Position numbers and translations under genes: made by a program. A stretch of 64,000 nucleotides of DNA from Tritrichomonas musculus. Its lineage: Eukaryota; Parabasalia; Tritrichomonadida; Tritrichomonadidae. The notes under the pieces are model-generated. The model saw nothing but the letters and a program-made list of their open reading frames with translations. It made no database searches and was not told where the DNA came from. Location of the stretch: positions 186,001-250,000 of the forward strand of contig JAPFFF010000040.1 of the NCBI GenBank assembly GCA_039105265.1, in the 5' to 3' direction. Positions 20,367 through 30,268 of this stretch are shown piece by piece. Every line of letters starts with the position of its first letter. Within the stretch, counting starts at the first letter, position 1.

Positions 20367-22892
20367 TTGATCAATTCATTTTTATATCATTCAAGAAGAA
20401 TGAACATCAGTCAATATTTGGATAATAAAAGAAATCTCCAAGAACAAATTCTTAACGTGTTGACCAGTGATCCAGAGAAAAATAAAGAAAATTTCAATCA
20501 TTTACTAAAAACTTTGGAAGAACAGCAAATCCAAAATGATGTAAATGAGCTCCGATCTTTTCTTCACTTAATATCAAATATAGAGTATAACCATCATCGA
20601 TGCCAAGATTTCTATGAAACAATTGGAAAGATTCTTTTAATCTATAAGGATGAAATAGCCAAACAATTATCTAATCATGATATATTTGATATTTTCCAAA
20701 AAAACAAACGAACTCTTTTGTTTTTAATGGAAAATGACATATTAAAAATTGATCAGCATATTGCCAATTTGATAAAGAATTATCATAAAGAATTTAAATA
20801 TCCAAATTATTTTATCAACGAAATTAAATGTTTTTTCAGTCCAGAATTTGAAAAACAGATTAATGAAGAAAATAAAGAAAAAGACAAAGAAAGTTTCCTA
20901 AGGAAAAGGAGGACAGGAGAAAACGATAATGATCTTTGTTACATAATTAGAAATGATTTAATAGATGAGTTTGTTCAATATGTTTCCAAAACTAATATTA
21001 AAATCTCTGAAACAATCATTCAGCCATCGATATATGAAACAAATGTTTATTTAATGGATAGAAATCCAACCTTAATGGAATATGCGGCCTTTTTTGGATC
21101 TTTACAAATTATCCAATATTTGAGATTAAATAATGTTTCACTGAAATCATCTTTGTGGAATTATTCAATTCACTCAGATAATGCTGATTTAATTCATTTC
21201 CTTGAAGAATACCGCGTAAAACCTGAAAATAATTCTTATTTTATATGTTACTGTGAAGCAATTAGATGCCATCATAATGAAATTGCTTTATATATAAAAG
21301 AAAACTATTTGAAAGCGGATAATATCCAAGACAATTATCTGATATCAACGATTATCAGGTATTACAATTACATACTCTTTCCAAACATGCTGTATGGAAA
21401 AATCATGTTTTACGAATTCTGCTCGTATGATTATTATTTCATTGTTAAGAATCATTTCTTAAAAAATCCAAAATTCAATGTCGAATATAAAATAAAGCCA
21501 ATTCTGATGCAAAATGATATATACCTGCATTCTCCTCTAGCAATTGCAGTAAAGAAAAATAACACTGATATTGTTTCACTTTTATTAGAGCGACCTGAAG
21601 TTGATGTCAATTTTCAAACACAAAAATACAATAGTGCAAAATGTGATGAAAATGTGAGTTTGTTACATATAGCTGTAACGAATAATAACAAAGAAATAAT
21701 TCAAATGTTGTTAAATCGTAAAGAAATTGATGTCAATATGTATTCGTCGATAACATCAATTACTCAAAGCACAGTTGAAGAGAGAAAAGAATCACCTTTG
21801 CTCAAAGCAATTTATAATAAAAATATAGATATAATAAAGCTTTTAATGTCTCATGATGATATTGATCCTAACCAGAAAGGAGTCATTACTTCTTATAATA
21901 AAGATTATTGTGGAAAATTAACATTGAAAGAAGTAAAAGAAACATTTCCTTTACATGAATCAATTAATTTGGGAAATCAAGAAATAATCAACCTTTTGTT
22001 ATCAAATCAAAAAATTGATGTTAATATTTGTTCACTCTTAAAAAATAATGATATTGAAAAAGGAGAAACTCCCTTGTATTTAGCAATTCAAAAATCTCAA
22101 AAAGAAACAATTGAATTATTATTAGATAATCCAAGAATTGATGTTAATATTGACTCGTTTAACAAAACTAAAAATAAAGAAAGTAAAGAACCAAGCTTGA
22201 TATTAGCTATTAGAAATAAAAAGGCAAGTATTATTAAATTATTATTAGCACACAAAAACATAAATGTAAATGTTCAATGGAAATTGGTCGATAAGTCTAG
22301 AGATCTAGAAGAAAAAAACATTCCTGCTTTATATTATGCAGTAGAACTGCAATGTAAAGATATTGTTCAAAGTTTGTTATCAAATCCTAATATTAATGTC
22401 AATGCGAAATATACATACCAAGTTAATATTTGTATGAAAAAAGAAGAAGCGACTCCTTTTCACAGTGCTATTAAAAATAAAAATGAAAACATTTTAAAAA
22501 TGTTATTAAAAAAACCTAACATTGATGTCAACATAAAATTATATGAAAAGGATTGTACATATAGTTATAATGAAAATCAAATAACAACAATGGATTTAGC
22601 TATTAGCACGAATAACAAAAATATAATTCATTTGTTATTAGAAAGCAATAAAATTGATTATAACTTAAAAACAACAAAGTATAGTTCATCAGGCTCGAGC
22701 ACAATGTTTGCAGATGAGAATTCCTTTTGGAAAACTGCAATTAAAAATAGTAATTTTGAAATATTTAAAGAATTGGTCGAGTACTTTTATATGAATCATG
22801 AATTATCGGATGTGAATTGGGATGAATTGTATAATATGGCAAGTAATTCTCAAATGAAAGCATTCATATATAATATTAAAACAAATCAATAA
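20367..22892 (+). CDS. DUF3447-type ankyrin repeat protein, intact, 841 aa
   Basis: The N-terminal 350 residues match the trichomonad DUF3447 ankyrin architecture: a helical leader, then FLRKRRTGENDNDLCYIIRN, QPSIYETNVYLM, MEYAAFFGSLQIIQYLRLN and CHHNEIALYI. From about residue 385 to 800 follow nine ankyrin repeats, most ending in the family signature LLL..x.IDVN (DVNF, DVNM, DPNQ, DVNI, DVNI, NVNV, NVNA, DVNI, DYNL). Long charged inserts separate the repeats. Ankyrin arrays bind proteins; the partner is unknown. The ATG at 20400 (MNISQYLDNKRNL) aligns with the start of the paralogue at 47550 (MSSKEYLDMMKDI) and is the likelier start than 20367. It is the only one of the window's DUF3447 copies without a visible break. 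Confidence 0.92.
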   Translation: MINSFLYHSRRMNISQYLDNKRNLQEQILNVLTSDPEKNKENFNHLLKTLEEQQIQNDVNELRSFLHLISNIEYNHHRCQDFYETIGKILLIYKDEIAKQLSNHDIFDIFQKNKRTLLFLMENDILKIDQHIANLIKNYHKEFKYPNYFINEIKCFFSPEFEKQINEENKEKDKESFLRKRRTGENDNDLCYIIRNDLIDEFVQYVSKTNIKISETIIQPSIYETNVYLMDRNPTLMEYAAFFGSLQIIQYLRLNNVSLKSSLWNYSIHSDNADLIHFLEEYRVKPENNSYFICYCEAIRCHHNEIALYIKENYLKADNIQDNYLISTIIRYYNYILFPNMLYGKIMFYEFCSYDYYFIVKNHFLKNPKFNVEYKIKPILMQNDIYLHSPLAIAVKKNNTDIVSLLLERPEVDVNFQTQKYNSAKCDENVSLLHIAVTNNNKEIIQMLLNRKEIDVNMYSSITSITQSTVEERKESPLLKAIYNKNIDIIKLLMSHDDIDPNQKGVITSYNKDYCGKLTLKEVKETFPLHESINLGNQEIINLLLSNQKIDVNICSLLKNNDIEKGETPLYLAIQKSQKETIELLLDNPRIDVNIDSFNKTKNKESKEPSLILAIRNKKASIIKLLLAHKNINVNVQWKLVDKSRDLEEKNIPALYYAVELQCKDIVQSLLSNPNINVNAKYTYQVNICMKKEEATPFHSAIKNKNENILKMLLKKPNIDVNIKLYEKDCTYSYNENQITTMDLAISTNNKNIIHLLLESNKIDYNLKTTKYSSSGSSTMFADENSFWKTAIKNSNFEIFKELVEYFYMNHELSDVNWDELYNMASNSQMKAFIYNIKTNQ

Positions 22893-23183
22893 AAGTTTTG
22901 TTTTTTAACATCAATTACTCATATTTTACATATATACTTAAAAGGCAAATCTTTCTTGTGCTTTTTACAGTATTTAATTTTATATTATTCTAAGAAAATA
23001 TTGATTTCAAATAGATAATAAAAGTTTTAATAATAAAAATTGAATTATTAAGTTTCAGCTTTATCGAATTTACAAAAAAATTCATTCGGTAAAAAGTTTG
23101 TTTGGAAAAGAATCTCAAAAAAGGAACATTATATAATTTCTAAAAGAAAAAAAACATTAAAATAAATACCGCATACTCTCTAT
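22893..23183. other. Convergent intergenic region, nothing recognised
   Basis: Lies between the 3' ends of a plus-strand and a minus-strand gene. AT-rich; AATAAA-like motifs occur (for example after 22890 and near 23020), consistent with polyadenylation sites but not diagnostic. Confidence 0.35.
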
Positions 23184-23675
23184 TTATTTATACATCTTGT
23201 ACATGAAGAGTAAATCTGAATATCCAAGTTCATCATTGTCATCTTTGTTGTTGTCTTCATTGTGTTCGGCGTGGTCATTGTTGCTGTTATCATTGTTGTT
23301 TCCGTCATTGTTTTCGCCGAGGTGGAATTGTATGATTAAAAAGATGACAGCTAATTCTTCTGGGATGTTCACTTCTTGTCCAATCGATTTCAGAAGAATG
23401 TTGAATACTTCCACAACTTTGTGTGCTTTGTTTCTTTCTTGGATATTGTTTAATTCGATTTCGTATTGTCCAATTCCTTGATCTGCTTGATATAGTTCAT
23501 CAATGTTTCTTGAGATGACACGTGCTTTGTTGATTGTTGTTATAACTGTGATTTTGGTTTCTTTTGAAATATGGATGTTATTATCATTTTGTTCTTCATC
23601 TTTGATGTTGACGATGATTTTGAATTCTCTTGAATCATCAAAATTAATTAATCTCAACAATTTGTTAAGATTCAT
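23184..23675 (-). CDS. Small protein with BTB-like region and acidic Asn/Asp tail, 163 aa
   Basis: Residues 1-120 contain EFKIIVNIKDEEQ, ISRNIDELYQADQGIGQYEI and VVEVFNILLKSIGQEVNIPE, ending in an aliphatic helix AVIFLIIQFHLG. This resembles the degenerate BTB-like N-terminal domain found in trichomonad LRR and ankyrin proteins, as a stand-alone unit. Residues about 124-152 are low complexity, rich in N, D, E and H. The ORF is complete, with codon use like its neighbours. Function is unknown; if it is a truncated family member, the missing part would have been LRR or ankyrin repeats. Confidence 0.6.
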   Translation of the reverse strand: MNLNKLLRLINFDDSREFKIIVNIKDEEQNDNNIHISKETKITVITTINKARVISRNIDELYQADQGIGQYEIELNNIQERNKAHKVVEVFNILLKSIGQEVNIPEELAVIFLIIQFHLGENNDGNNNDNSNNDHAEHNEDNNKDDNDELGYSDLLFMYKMYK

Positions 23676-24113
23676 TATATTATTATGATATCAATGGCAT
23701 ATAACTTCACATCATTTCATAAACTCATTCAATTTTGAAATAAAATTTTATTAAAATTTTTAATTCAATTTTTCTTCAAAAATTTTTCCAAATGAGTGCT
23801 TTGATTTATCTCAATAAACAAGTAAAAATTATATAGAAAGAAATAGAGCATTGAAATCTCATAGAATTAATGAAATTTTATTTGAAATGAAATCTATTCA
23901 ATTGGAAAAATATTTAATTAATCAAAAGAGTTTTCTAAAAAAAGTTGAAGAAAACTATAGATTCTTCCAAATTCAAATTCAACTAATGATAATTAATTTA
24001 TTATATCACGTCAAGTATAAATCTTGTCTTTTACTCAATATAATTTGAAATAAAACAAAAAAGAAAAAAGAAAATTGATAAAAAGAAAAAACTTATTGTT
24101 TTATAAAAGTGAA
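23676..24113. other. Intergenic, possible short relic
   Basis: A 65-residue plus-strand frame at 23851-24048 (MKSHRINEILFEMKSIQLEK) is lysine- and isoleucine-rich without family resemblance; I regard it as chance. Confidence 0.35.
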
Positions 24114-24225
24114 TCAATCATCCTTCAATTTTTGTGTTTCTTCATATAGGTAATACTTTGCCTGTATAAACAAAGGCCTCAAGAAGTTAATTTCATCCAT
24201 AGTTAAAAAATCAACCACTGTCCTA
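24114..24225 (-). pseudogene. Frameshifted C-terminus of the preceding ankyrin gene
   Basis: In the frame one register off, the minus strand reads RTVVDFLTMDEINFLRPLFI and QAKYYLYEETQKLKDD, then a stop at 24114-24116. This looks like a genuine helical C-terminal tail. The two frames meet at a run of twelve A (T on the gene strand) at 24229-24240, a classic site for slippage. Either the gene is broken by a one-base change or the run length is miscalled. Confidence 0.65.
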
Positions 24226-25551
24226 TTAAAAAAAAAAAATAAAAAGAAATTCCATGAAAAAAAATTTTTTTAAAATTTTTGAGTCAGCCAAACTTGTGTC
24301 AATTCCTTTTTGATTCAAGAGAATTTTTATATTTTCAATTTGATGCGAAAGAGCAGCTTTAAGTAACAAAGTCATATTATAAAAGTTTTCGTATTTATAG
24401 TTAATATTCAAAAACTTACGATAAGAAACAAGAAACTCAACAATTTCACTAAAATTGCATTCAATTGCGATGAAAAGTGACGAATTTAAAAAGTTTTTTT
24501 CTTCTTTTTTAGCGAATTCATCAGTAACCAAAAGTTCTGCCACTTTTTTAATGAATTCCAAATTGTAAGAAGGAATGATATCATTAAGAAGTTCGGCGGT
24601 TATTTTAACCGTTTTATTATTTTCAATGATGTAATTAGCAATCTCATTTTGATGTGAATTAACGGCCTCATAAAAAGTGTCAATGTTCAATATCGCCTTC
24701 CTTTCTTCAAGTAAGTGAATGATGTCTTTATTTCCGCCGATAGCAGCAGCATTCAATAAATTTGAATTGATAAAAACGGTTTTATTTTGAAGCAAAAATT
24801 GTAAAATTTTGAAAGAACCGAAAAATGCAGTATATTCAATGAAGTTCATACCATCTTCTGAAAAAGTGAATACATAATTAGTTGATTCAAAAAGTGAAAA
24901 CGGAACTGTTGAATTCAAATCAATTGAATTCGTTTTGATGTAGTTTGTAAAGCTTTCAAAATCATCCATTGAAATGAACTGGCAAATTTGATTTTCATTG
25001 ATTTTTTTCTTTCTTTTTTCTTTGAATTCTTCGGTTTTGTTCATGTTTTCTGACAGAAACGCCTCAATTTCATCTGATTGGACGTGTTTTGAATAGAATT
25101 GTGGGTCCTTCTCAATTATTTCTGGATAGAAAAATCTCAGCAAATCGAGGTTGCTTTCATGGGGGAACAAGTAGTGGTCTGTAATGTTGTCTATCGTAAT
25201 TATTTGATTTTCGTAAAGTGTTAATAATATGTGGTAATGGGTGCGAAACATCAGGCATAATTTGCGTTGAAATTGTTGATTTACAATTGACTTGAGTTCG
25301 TTTGAAACGTTTTCTAAGAGTTTGCAGCACAAATTAACAAGCAATGGACGAAAAGTGGAAACATTTTTCAATGTGTTGAAAAATTGTTCTGCTGAAATGG
25401 TATTCTTGAGGAAATTAAGGCTGGCATTTCGGGCATCTTCAAAGTTATCTTCTGTGAGATTAAATAGCAAATTTTGAAACTCTGAGGCTTGAGTGATATT
25501 TATATGCCTGTAATCTAAATCGCCACGTTTGAAAGCTTGACTAATTGACAT
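24226..25551 (-). CDS. DUF3447-type ankyrin protein, 441 aa before a frame break
   Basis: The N-terminal 160 residues are the helical leader of the DUF3447 family. Then come KINENQICQFISMDDFESF, FIEYTAFFGSFKILQFLLQN (the same core as in the 20367 and 46408 genes) and ankyrin-like repeats (NLLNAAAIGGNKDIIHLLEE, SSLFIAIECNFSEIVEFLVS, LLKAALSHQIENIKILLNQK). The frame then enters a T-rich tract and ends in MEFLFIFFF. Immediately beyond, a shifted frame restores family-like sequence (see 24114-24225), so the annotated end is probably not the ancestral one. Shorter than the 841-aa paralogue because it has few ankyrin repeats. Probable protein-protein scaffold. Confidence 0.8.
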   Translation of the reverse strand: MSISQAFKRGDLDYRHINITQASEFQNLLFNLTEDNFEDARNASLNFLKNTISAEQFFNTLKNVSTFRPLLVNLCCKLLENVSNELKSIVNQQFQRKLCLMFRTHYHILLTLYENQIITIDNITDHYLFPHESNLDLLRFFYPEIIEKDPQFYSKHVQSDEIEAFLSENMNKTEEFKEKRKKKINENQICQFISMDDFESFTNYIKTNSIDLNSTVPFSLFESTNYVFTFSEDGMNFIEYTAFFGSFKILQFLLQNKTVFINSNLLNAAAIGGNKDIIHLLEERKAILNIDTFYEAVNSHQNEIANYIIENNKTVKITAELLNDIIPSYNLEFIKKVAELLVTDEFAKKEEKNFLNSSLFIAIECNFSEIVEFLVSYRKFLNINYKYENFYNMTLLLKAALSHQIENIKILLNQKGIDTSLADSKILKKFFFMEFLFIFFF

Positions 25552-25711
25552 TTAAACCAAAAAAAAGATATTTAGGGAAACTTTTTGAAAATGCATTCAA
25601 TAGAATTTTTTGAATATTTTCATTCAAAATATTGAAAAAAATTGTAAACGGTCATTTTATATAAAAAAGGAAAAAGATTATAAATAATCAAAAAAGCTTT
25701 TGAATTTATTT

Positions 25712-26623
25712 TTATTCAAAGTTTATTTTTTTCAAGGATGATGAAACAGTTGCCATGAAGTCGTCAATGACATCATTTGGCCAATCATTTTCACCATACA
25801 AATTTGCATCATAGTCAGCCTTAAACTCTTCGATAATGAAACTTGGTAAATTTTGATCAGTATCTTTTGGAGGAAGAAAACTTTCGTACATTGTTTTCAT
25901 TTCTTGCAGTGTTTGATGGCATCCGTTATTTGATTCGCTTTTTATTACATTTATTCCAATAAAATCGATTTTTTCTTCTGCTAATCTTCGAACTAATGGT
26001 TCCATCTTTGATTCTTCTTCGTTATGGTTATCAAAACCACAGAATCTTTTGCCATGAGCATTGGCATCTGATATCCATATTATACATTTTCTGCTTTCTT
26101 CATGCCATTTAAGTTCATATAATGCTATCTGAAGTGCTCCAACCCAATCTTCTGGTACATCATTTCCTCCATCGCATTCAACTTTCATCAATTCGGAAAT
26201 TAATTTTTCGTAATCATTAGAGAATTGAATTGGTACATTTTTATTAATAGGATATGCGGTTTTATCGAAATGTCTAGCATTTTCTTCCTTGAGAAGTTCG
26301 AATTCTTCGTCATACATACCTGTTGCTTTTAATTTTTCAATTCTTCTTTTTTTTTCTTTGGCTACTTGCTCTTTTAGTTCTTCAATAGTTTTTTCATCTA
26401 GTTCTGAATTTTGAGGTGCTTCATTATAATCAACTGGATCACGATAAATAACTGCACCATAATTATATTTATTATGACGAGTATTTGCCATGAGATCAAA
26501 CGTTATATCACCAAATTGATCAATCATCCCTGTGAAAATGCTTTGATTAGACATGGTTGCATCAAGAACTATGCAAAGATCAACTATTTTTGCTCGTTTC
26601 ATATTGCTGAACAAATACCGCAA
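25712..26623 (-). CDS. VWA-domain protein, alpha-kinase-type VWA, 303 aa
   Basis: The domain opens with IVDLCIVLDATMSN, a von Willebrand A first strand with the metal-site aspartate and a degenerate DxSxS (DATMS). It continues with NYGAVIYRDPVDY and, after a charged insert of about 45 residues, DVPEDWVGALQIALYEL, RKCIIWISDANAHGKRFCGF and KIDFIGINV. The order and spacing resemble VWA domains of the alpha-kinase (VwkA) type, but no kinase domain follows. No signal peptide or membrane segment, so probably cytosolic. The second methionine (MKRAKIV, at 26602) is the more likely start since the domain begins right after it. The target is unknown. Confidence 0.8.
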   Translation of the reverse strand: MRYLFSNMKRAKIVDLCIVLDATMSNQSIFTGMIDQFGDITFDLMANTRHNKYNYGAVIYRDPVDYNEAPQNSELDEKTIEELKEQVAKEKKRRIEKLKATGMYDEEFELLKEENARHFDKTAYPINKNVPIQFSNDYEKLISELMKVECDGGNDVPEDWVGALQIALYELKWHEESRKCIIWISDANAHGKRFCGFDNHNEEESKMEPLVRRLAEEKIDFIGINVIKSESNNGCHQTLQEMKTMYESFLPPKDTDQNLPSFIIEEFKADYDANLYGENDWPNDVIDDFMATVSSSLKKINFE

Positions 26624-26958
26624 ATATTTCTGAATTTTCTATATTTATTTTTGAGAGATATAAATTAATAAACTTAAGAATATTTTGAAATAAAAATTCA
26701 AATGTTTATTTTTTTTATTTTTTATGAGTGAATTATTTCAAATTGAAGAATAAATACCATTTTTTCATTTTAGAGAACTTATTTAAATTAATCTTTCAAC
26801 TATTAGAGAAAAATATCATTAAAATAACCGTATGCTGAAAAAAATTGAAAATAAAAATCTGACAAATATTATTTGGGGCAACTTTTTGAGATATCTTATA
26901 CAAAAAGATGTATTTTACGATATTCAAAAAAAAAAAAAATTTACAAATAATAATATTT
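26624..26958. other. Intergenic region between two minus-strand genes
   Basis: AT-rich. Contains the presumed VWA promoter and the 3' flank of the transporter gene; no ORF with support. Confidence 0.35.
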
Positions 26959-28299
26959 TTATAACATTGCAAAAGCTTCTTCATCAATATCAATTTTTTT
27001 AGGAATACAAAGTAATCCATAAATAATTGCTCCTGCTGAACAAATAATATAAATTAAAATTGCATAAAACTCGCCAACTTTTTCTGTAATAATTGGATGA
27101 GTATAACAAACAACAAAAGAGAAAACCCAATGGGAAAGCATCATCATACAAATGCCTTCATATCTTAAAATGTCTGGAAAACTATCAGGAAAAACAGCCC
27201 AAGGAGCAGGTCCCTGGCCTATTCCAAAAAATAAGCAATAAACAAAAACAGAAAGAACAGGAATATAGCCAGGTACGCTCATCAGATGATCATTATCGAA
27301 TATGCAATAAGCATAAACAACCAAAGCAAGTAAGCAACCAATACTTGATAATGTCCATAATTTTCTGGCTCCAACTGTATCCATTAAAAAGCAAGCAATT
27401 AAACAAGCAAGAAATTGAGCCAATGTTGAAAGGGCACTTTGAATATTGGGGTCCAAATTTAATCCACTCAAACTCATAATTGATGATAAATTATTTAAAA
27501 TTGCATTAACTCCGCAATATTGTTGAAAAAATAGCATTACCATCGATGAAGCAACTGTTTTATAAAATGTTTTATTTGTTATAAATAAATTTGATTTACT
27601 TTTTCCTTCTTCAACTTTTTGATTACATAAAACGCAGCAAAAACATGAACATTTAATGCAATTGTTTCCCAAATGGTATCTCTGTAATTTTAACTTGTTT
27701 GTTGTTGGTGAATCTTTGCAAAGAAGCAAACAAATTGTGAATAAAATATTAATGCATGCACCAACAATAATTAATAATTTCCAATCAACAAAAGCGCCTA
27801 AAATATTATTCAAACAAATCCCTAAAATGATAAATAATTGATATAAACTTCCAAATAAACCGATGTAATCAACTGGAGATATTTCTGATAAAAATGTAAC
27901 TGTCAAACATGACATTGTGCCCCAAAAAAGCCCCATAATTGTTCGCATTATAACTCCATATAGCAAATTAAATGGAACATTGTTCTTCTTATCGTTTTGA
28001 TCAATTAAAAATAAAAGAAACCAACTGGCGCCTAATAAAAATGAAATTAACGCAAGAGTATATTTTCGACCTAATCGCGGTAAAATGCAAATAATTAAAA
28101 AAGGACCAAGTCCCGCTGACAATCGTGGGGCATTTGAAAACCATGAAACTAAATCAGAAAATCTATGTTCAGATATTTGTGGCTTTTTTTTGGATAAACT
28201 CATAATCGCTGGAGATGGATAAGATGTGACTGTACCAAAAGAAAGAGCTCCCAATAATAATACTGCAATTGTACCAAGTGATTTTAAATTTGAAGACAT
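26959..28299 (-). CDS. MFS sugar-transporter family protein, 446 aa
   Basis: The protein has about 12 hydrophobic segments and the family landmarks of sugar porters: GTVTSYPSPAI in the first helix, GRKYTLALISFLLGASW after helix 2, R..MGLFWGTMSCLT in helix 4, LLCKDSP before the central loop, FFQQYCGVNAI in helix 7 (the QQ..G.N motif), and DTVGARKLW in the second half. A cysteine-rich central loop (NNCIKCSCFCCVLCNQK) is unusual. Role: facilitated uptake of hexose or a related solute across plasma or vacuolar membrane; substrate not determinable. Length is normal for the family. The ATG at 28299 starts directly before the first helix. Confidence 0.9.
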   Translation of the reverse strand: MSSNLKSLGTIAVLLLGALSFGTVTSYPSPAIMSLSKKKPQISEHRFSDLVSWFSNAPRLSAGLGPFLIICILPRLGRKYTLALISFLLGASWFLLFLIDQNDKKNNVPFNLLYGVIMRTIMGLFWGTMSCLTVTFLSEISPVDYIGLFGSLYQLFIILGICLNNILGAFVDWKLLIIVGACINILFTICLLLCKDSPTTNKLKLQRYHLGNNCIKCSCFCCVLCNQKVEEGKSKSNLFITNKTFYKTVASSMVMLFFQQYCGVNAILNNLSSIMSLSGLNLDPNIQSALSTLAQFLACLIACFLMDTVGARKLWTLSSIGCLLALVVYAYCIFDNDHLMSVPGYIPVLSVFVYCLFFGIGQGPAPWAVFPDSFPDILRYEGICMMMLSHWVFSFVVCYTHPIITEKVGEFYAILIYIICSAGAIIYGLLCIPKKIDIDEEAFAML

Positions 28300-28825
28300 A
28301 TTTCAAATGTTTTTATTTTTCATAAAAAAAAAACAAAAAACGATTTTTTGAATTCAATTTTAAATAAATAAGATGGTAGTAAATTTTTGAATTGAACACT
28401 TCATTTTTGATATCTTGCATTTATTTCTTTATTTATTCAATATATAATCATGTGACAAATATGATTCTAATTACTAGTTTTGTTTTAATTTTTTCAAAAA
28501 CTCACAATACAATCACAATTTTTTAAAGTAATTTTATTAAAAATTAAATATCACATAATTTTTAAATATAAAATATCTTCAAAGCAAACCAATTTTGGTA
28601 ATATTCAACTATTAAAATATAAAATTGAAAGGTTTAACTATTTGTGTTTTTAAAAGGAGTAGTTCGATTTTAAATGATAAGATCCAATAAGATAAAAAGT
28701 TAGTTTTATCATTATTTTCTGAAAAGCATTGAAAAAAATTGAATGAAGTGTTAAGGTTGAATTCAACAAATTTTAGGTAATTATGTTACATGTAAAGGTT
28801 GAATTCAAAAAATCTTTTTAGGCTA
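28300..28825. other. Intergenic, nothing recognised
   Basis: AT-rich sequence between the transporter promoter side and a broken LRR gene. No ORF with support. Confidence 0.4.
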
Positions 28826-28950
28826 CAAAATTTTTACCGATTCTTACCGCCAGCCGCGGGGTCTCGACTCGGCTTCGCTTTGCTCAGCCTCGCTCGACGC
28901 CCGCTAGGCGGTAAAAATTTAATTTTATGTAGTCTCGGTAAAAATTTAAT
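28826..28950. mobile_element. GC-rich island with inverted TTTTTACCG / CGGTAAAAA ends
   Basis: An approximately 75-bp core (28847-28915) is far richer in G+C than anything nearby, with motifs such as CCGCGGGG and GGCTTCGCTTTGCTCAGCC. It is bracketed by TTACCGCC and GGCGGTAA, and further out by AAATTTTTACCGA and TCGGTAAAAATTT. The symmetry suggests a small inserted palindromic element. It lies exactly where the LRR reading frame loses family resemblance. Confidence 0.5.
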
Positions 28951-29930
28951 TTTTTGTTCTATTGAAGAACAGTTATAAAAAGTGCACTTTTCAATTTTTG
29001 TTACAGATGAGGGAATGTTCATTTGTAGAAGTGAAGAACAATTAGCAAATGCAAATGATCCGTTTGAAGTAACTGAAAAAGGAATTATCACTTTTTTCAA
29101 AAAAGAACATCCGTAAAATGCATTTGATTCAATTATTTTAACCGTTGATGGAATAACAATTTCTTTCAATGCAAAATTGCGAAATTCACCTTCTTTAATT
29201 ATCGATTTATCGTTTGGAAAGTTCAATTGACCTATATTATAAAAAATAAATGATATTTGTTTTTGAAATAAAATTTGTTGCTTCTCAATTAATTCTTTTA
29301 GTTCTTTCTCCTTTTGTTCAAAATTTTTGCTTCTTTGATTTTTGTTCAAAATTTTTGCTTCTTTGATTTTTGTTCAAAATTTTTGCTTCTTTGATTTTTT
29401 GTTGATTGAAAATACTATTCAAAAAATGAAAAATATTTGGATCAACAAATCGAAAATCAAACGAATCACTATGCTTGCTTAACATATATGTTATATACTC
29501 AGCATTTTGATCATTGATTTCAATCAAAGAAAACAGAAATGAAAAATCAATTCCGTTTTTCTCAATGTACTTAAATATAAAATCAATAATTTTGCGATCA
29601 ATTCCACTTATAGCATAATCATTCTTCGTTGAATTGAATTTACTGATGATCCGATAGATGCTTGACTTTAAAAAAAAAATAAACAGTCGTCAAATAAATA
29701 ATTCGAAATAACGTCTTCAACTTGGCTTATCTCATTTTTTTCTGATGAAAGAAATAGATCTATTATTTCTTTATGGTGTTTTTTTTATGTAATTGTCTGT
29801 TTTTTCAATTAATAATTTGACATTGTATTTTTTGGATAAAAAATAGACTGAAAGTACATTTGAATTTGTGATGTCGATTTCTTGATATTGACAAAATTGA
29901 ATAAATGTTGTAATTGAAATCGTATTCAGT
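28834..29930 (-). pseudogene. Broken BTB-like / BspA-like LRR gene
   Basis: Read on the minus strand in several frames, a trichomonad BTB-like/LRR protein is visible. It begins with FIQFCQYQEIDITNSNVLSV and YFLSKKYNVKLLIEKTDNYI (BTB-like region), then EIIDLFLSSEKNEISQVEDV, SSIYRIISKFNSTKNDYAIS and SLIEINDQNAEYITYMLSKH. A coiled-coil KEKELKELIEKQQ precedes three LRR_5 repeats (KEIVIPSTVKIIESNAFYGC, KKVIIPFSVTSNG, QMNIPSSVTKIEKC). At least three frame changes occur, two at homopolymers near 29682 and 29784 and one at a 28-bp triplication. The LRR region ends abruptly at the GC-rich island, so the 3' end is lost. Confidence 0.8.
29312..29398. repeat. 28-bp tandem triplication inside the LRR relic
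   Basis: TTGTTCAAAATTTTTGCTTC followed by TTTGATTT occurs at 29314, 29342 and 29370. The period of 28 is not a multiple of three, so the expansion changes the reading frame of the LRR gene and is itself one of its breaks. Confidence 0.9.
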
Positions 29931-30268
29931 TAAAAGAAGAAAATCATGATCATTTAATATTAGTTACTTGAATAAAGGTATGACAAATGTTTTATAAATA
30001 AATCAAGATTAAATGAACAACTTTTGTTTTTATAAATGAAATTTCTTTCACTCATTAAATTCATAACTTTTTAAATTAACTCAATGAAAAATTTTCGTTA
30101 TTTTATGAATTTCAATTAAAATTCTTTTAATTGTCACCTATTTTAATGATTTTGGTTCAATTGGAGTCCAAAACCAACCAAAATTAGTTCTATAAAACCA
30201 AAGGGTATATTTTTGAATATCTAACAATACTTTATTCATCACTTAATATATTAGAATTATTAGAATTA
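29931..30268. other. Intergenic, nothing recognised
   Basis: AT-rich; flanks the 3' end of the MATE gene and the 5' side of the broken LRR gene. Confidence 0.35.

Noticed and set aside
27093-27479. 128-residue plus-strand ORF inside the MFS gene
   Set aside because: Antisense shadow of the transporter; lysine/glutamine-rich with no domain.
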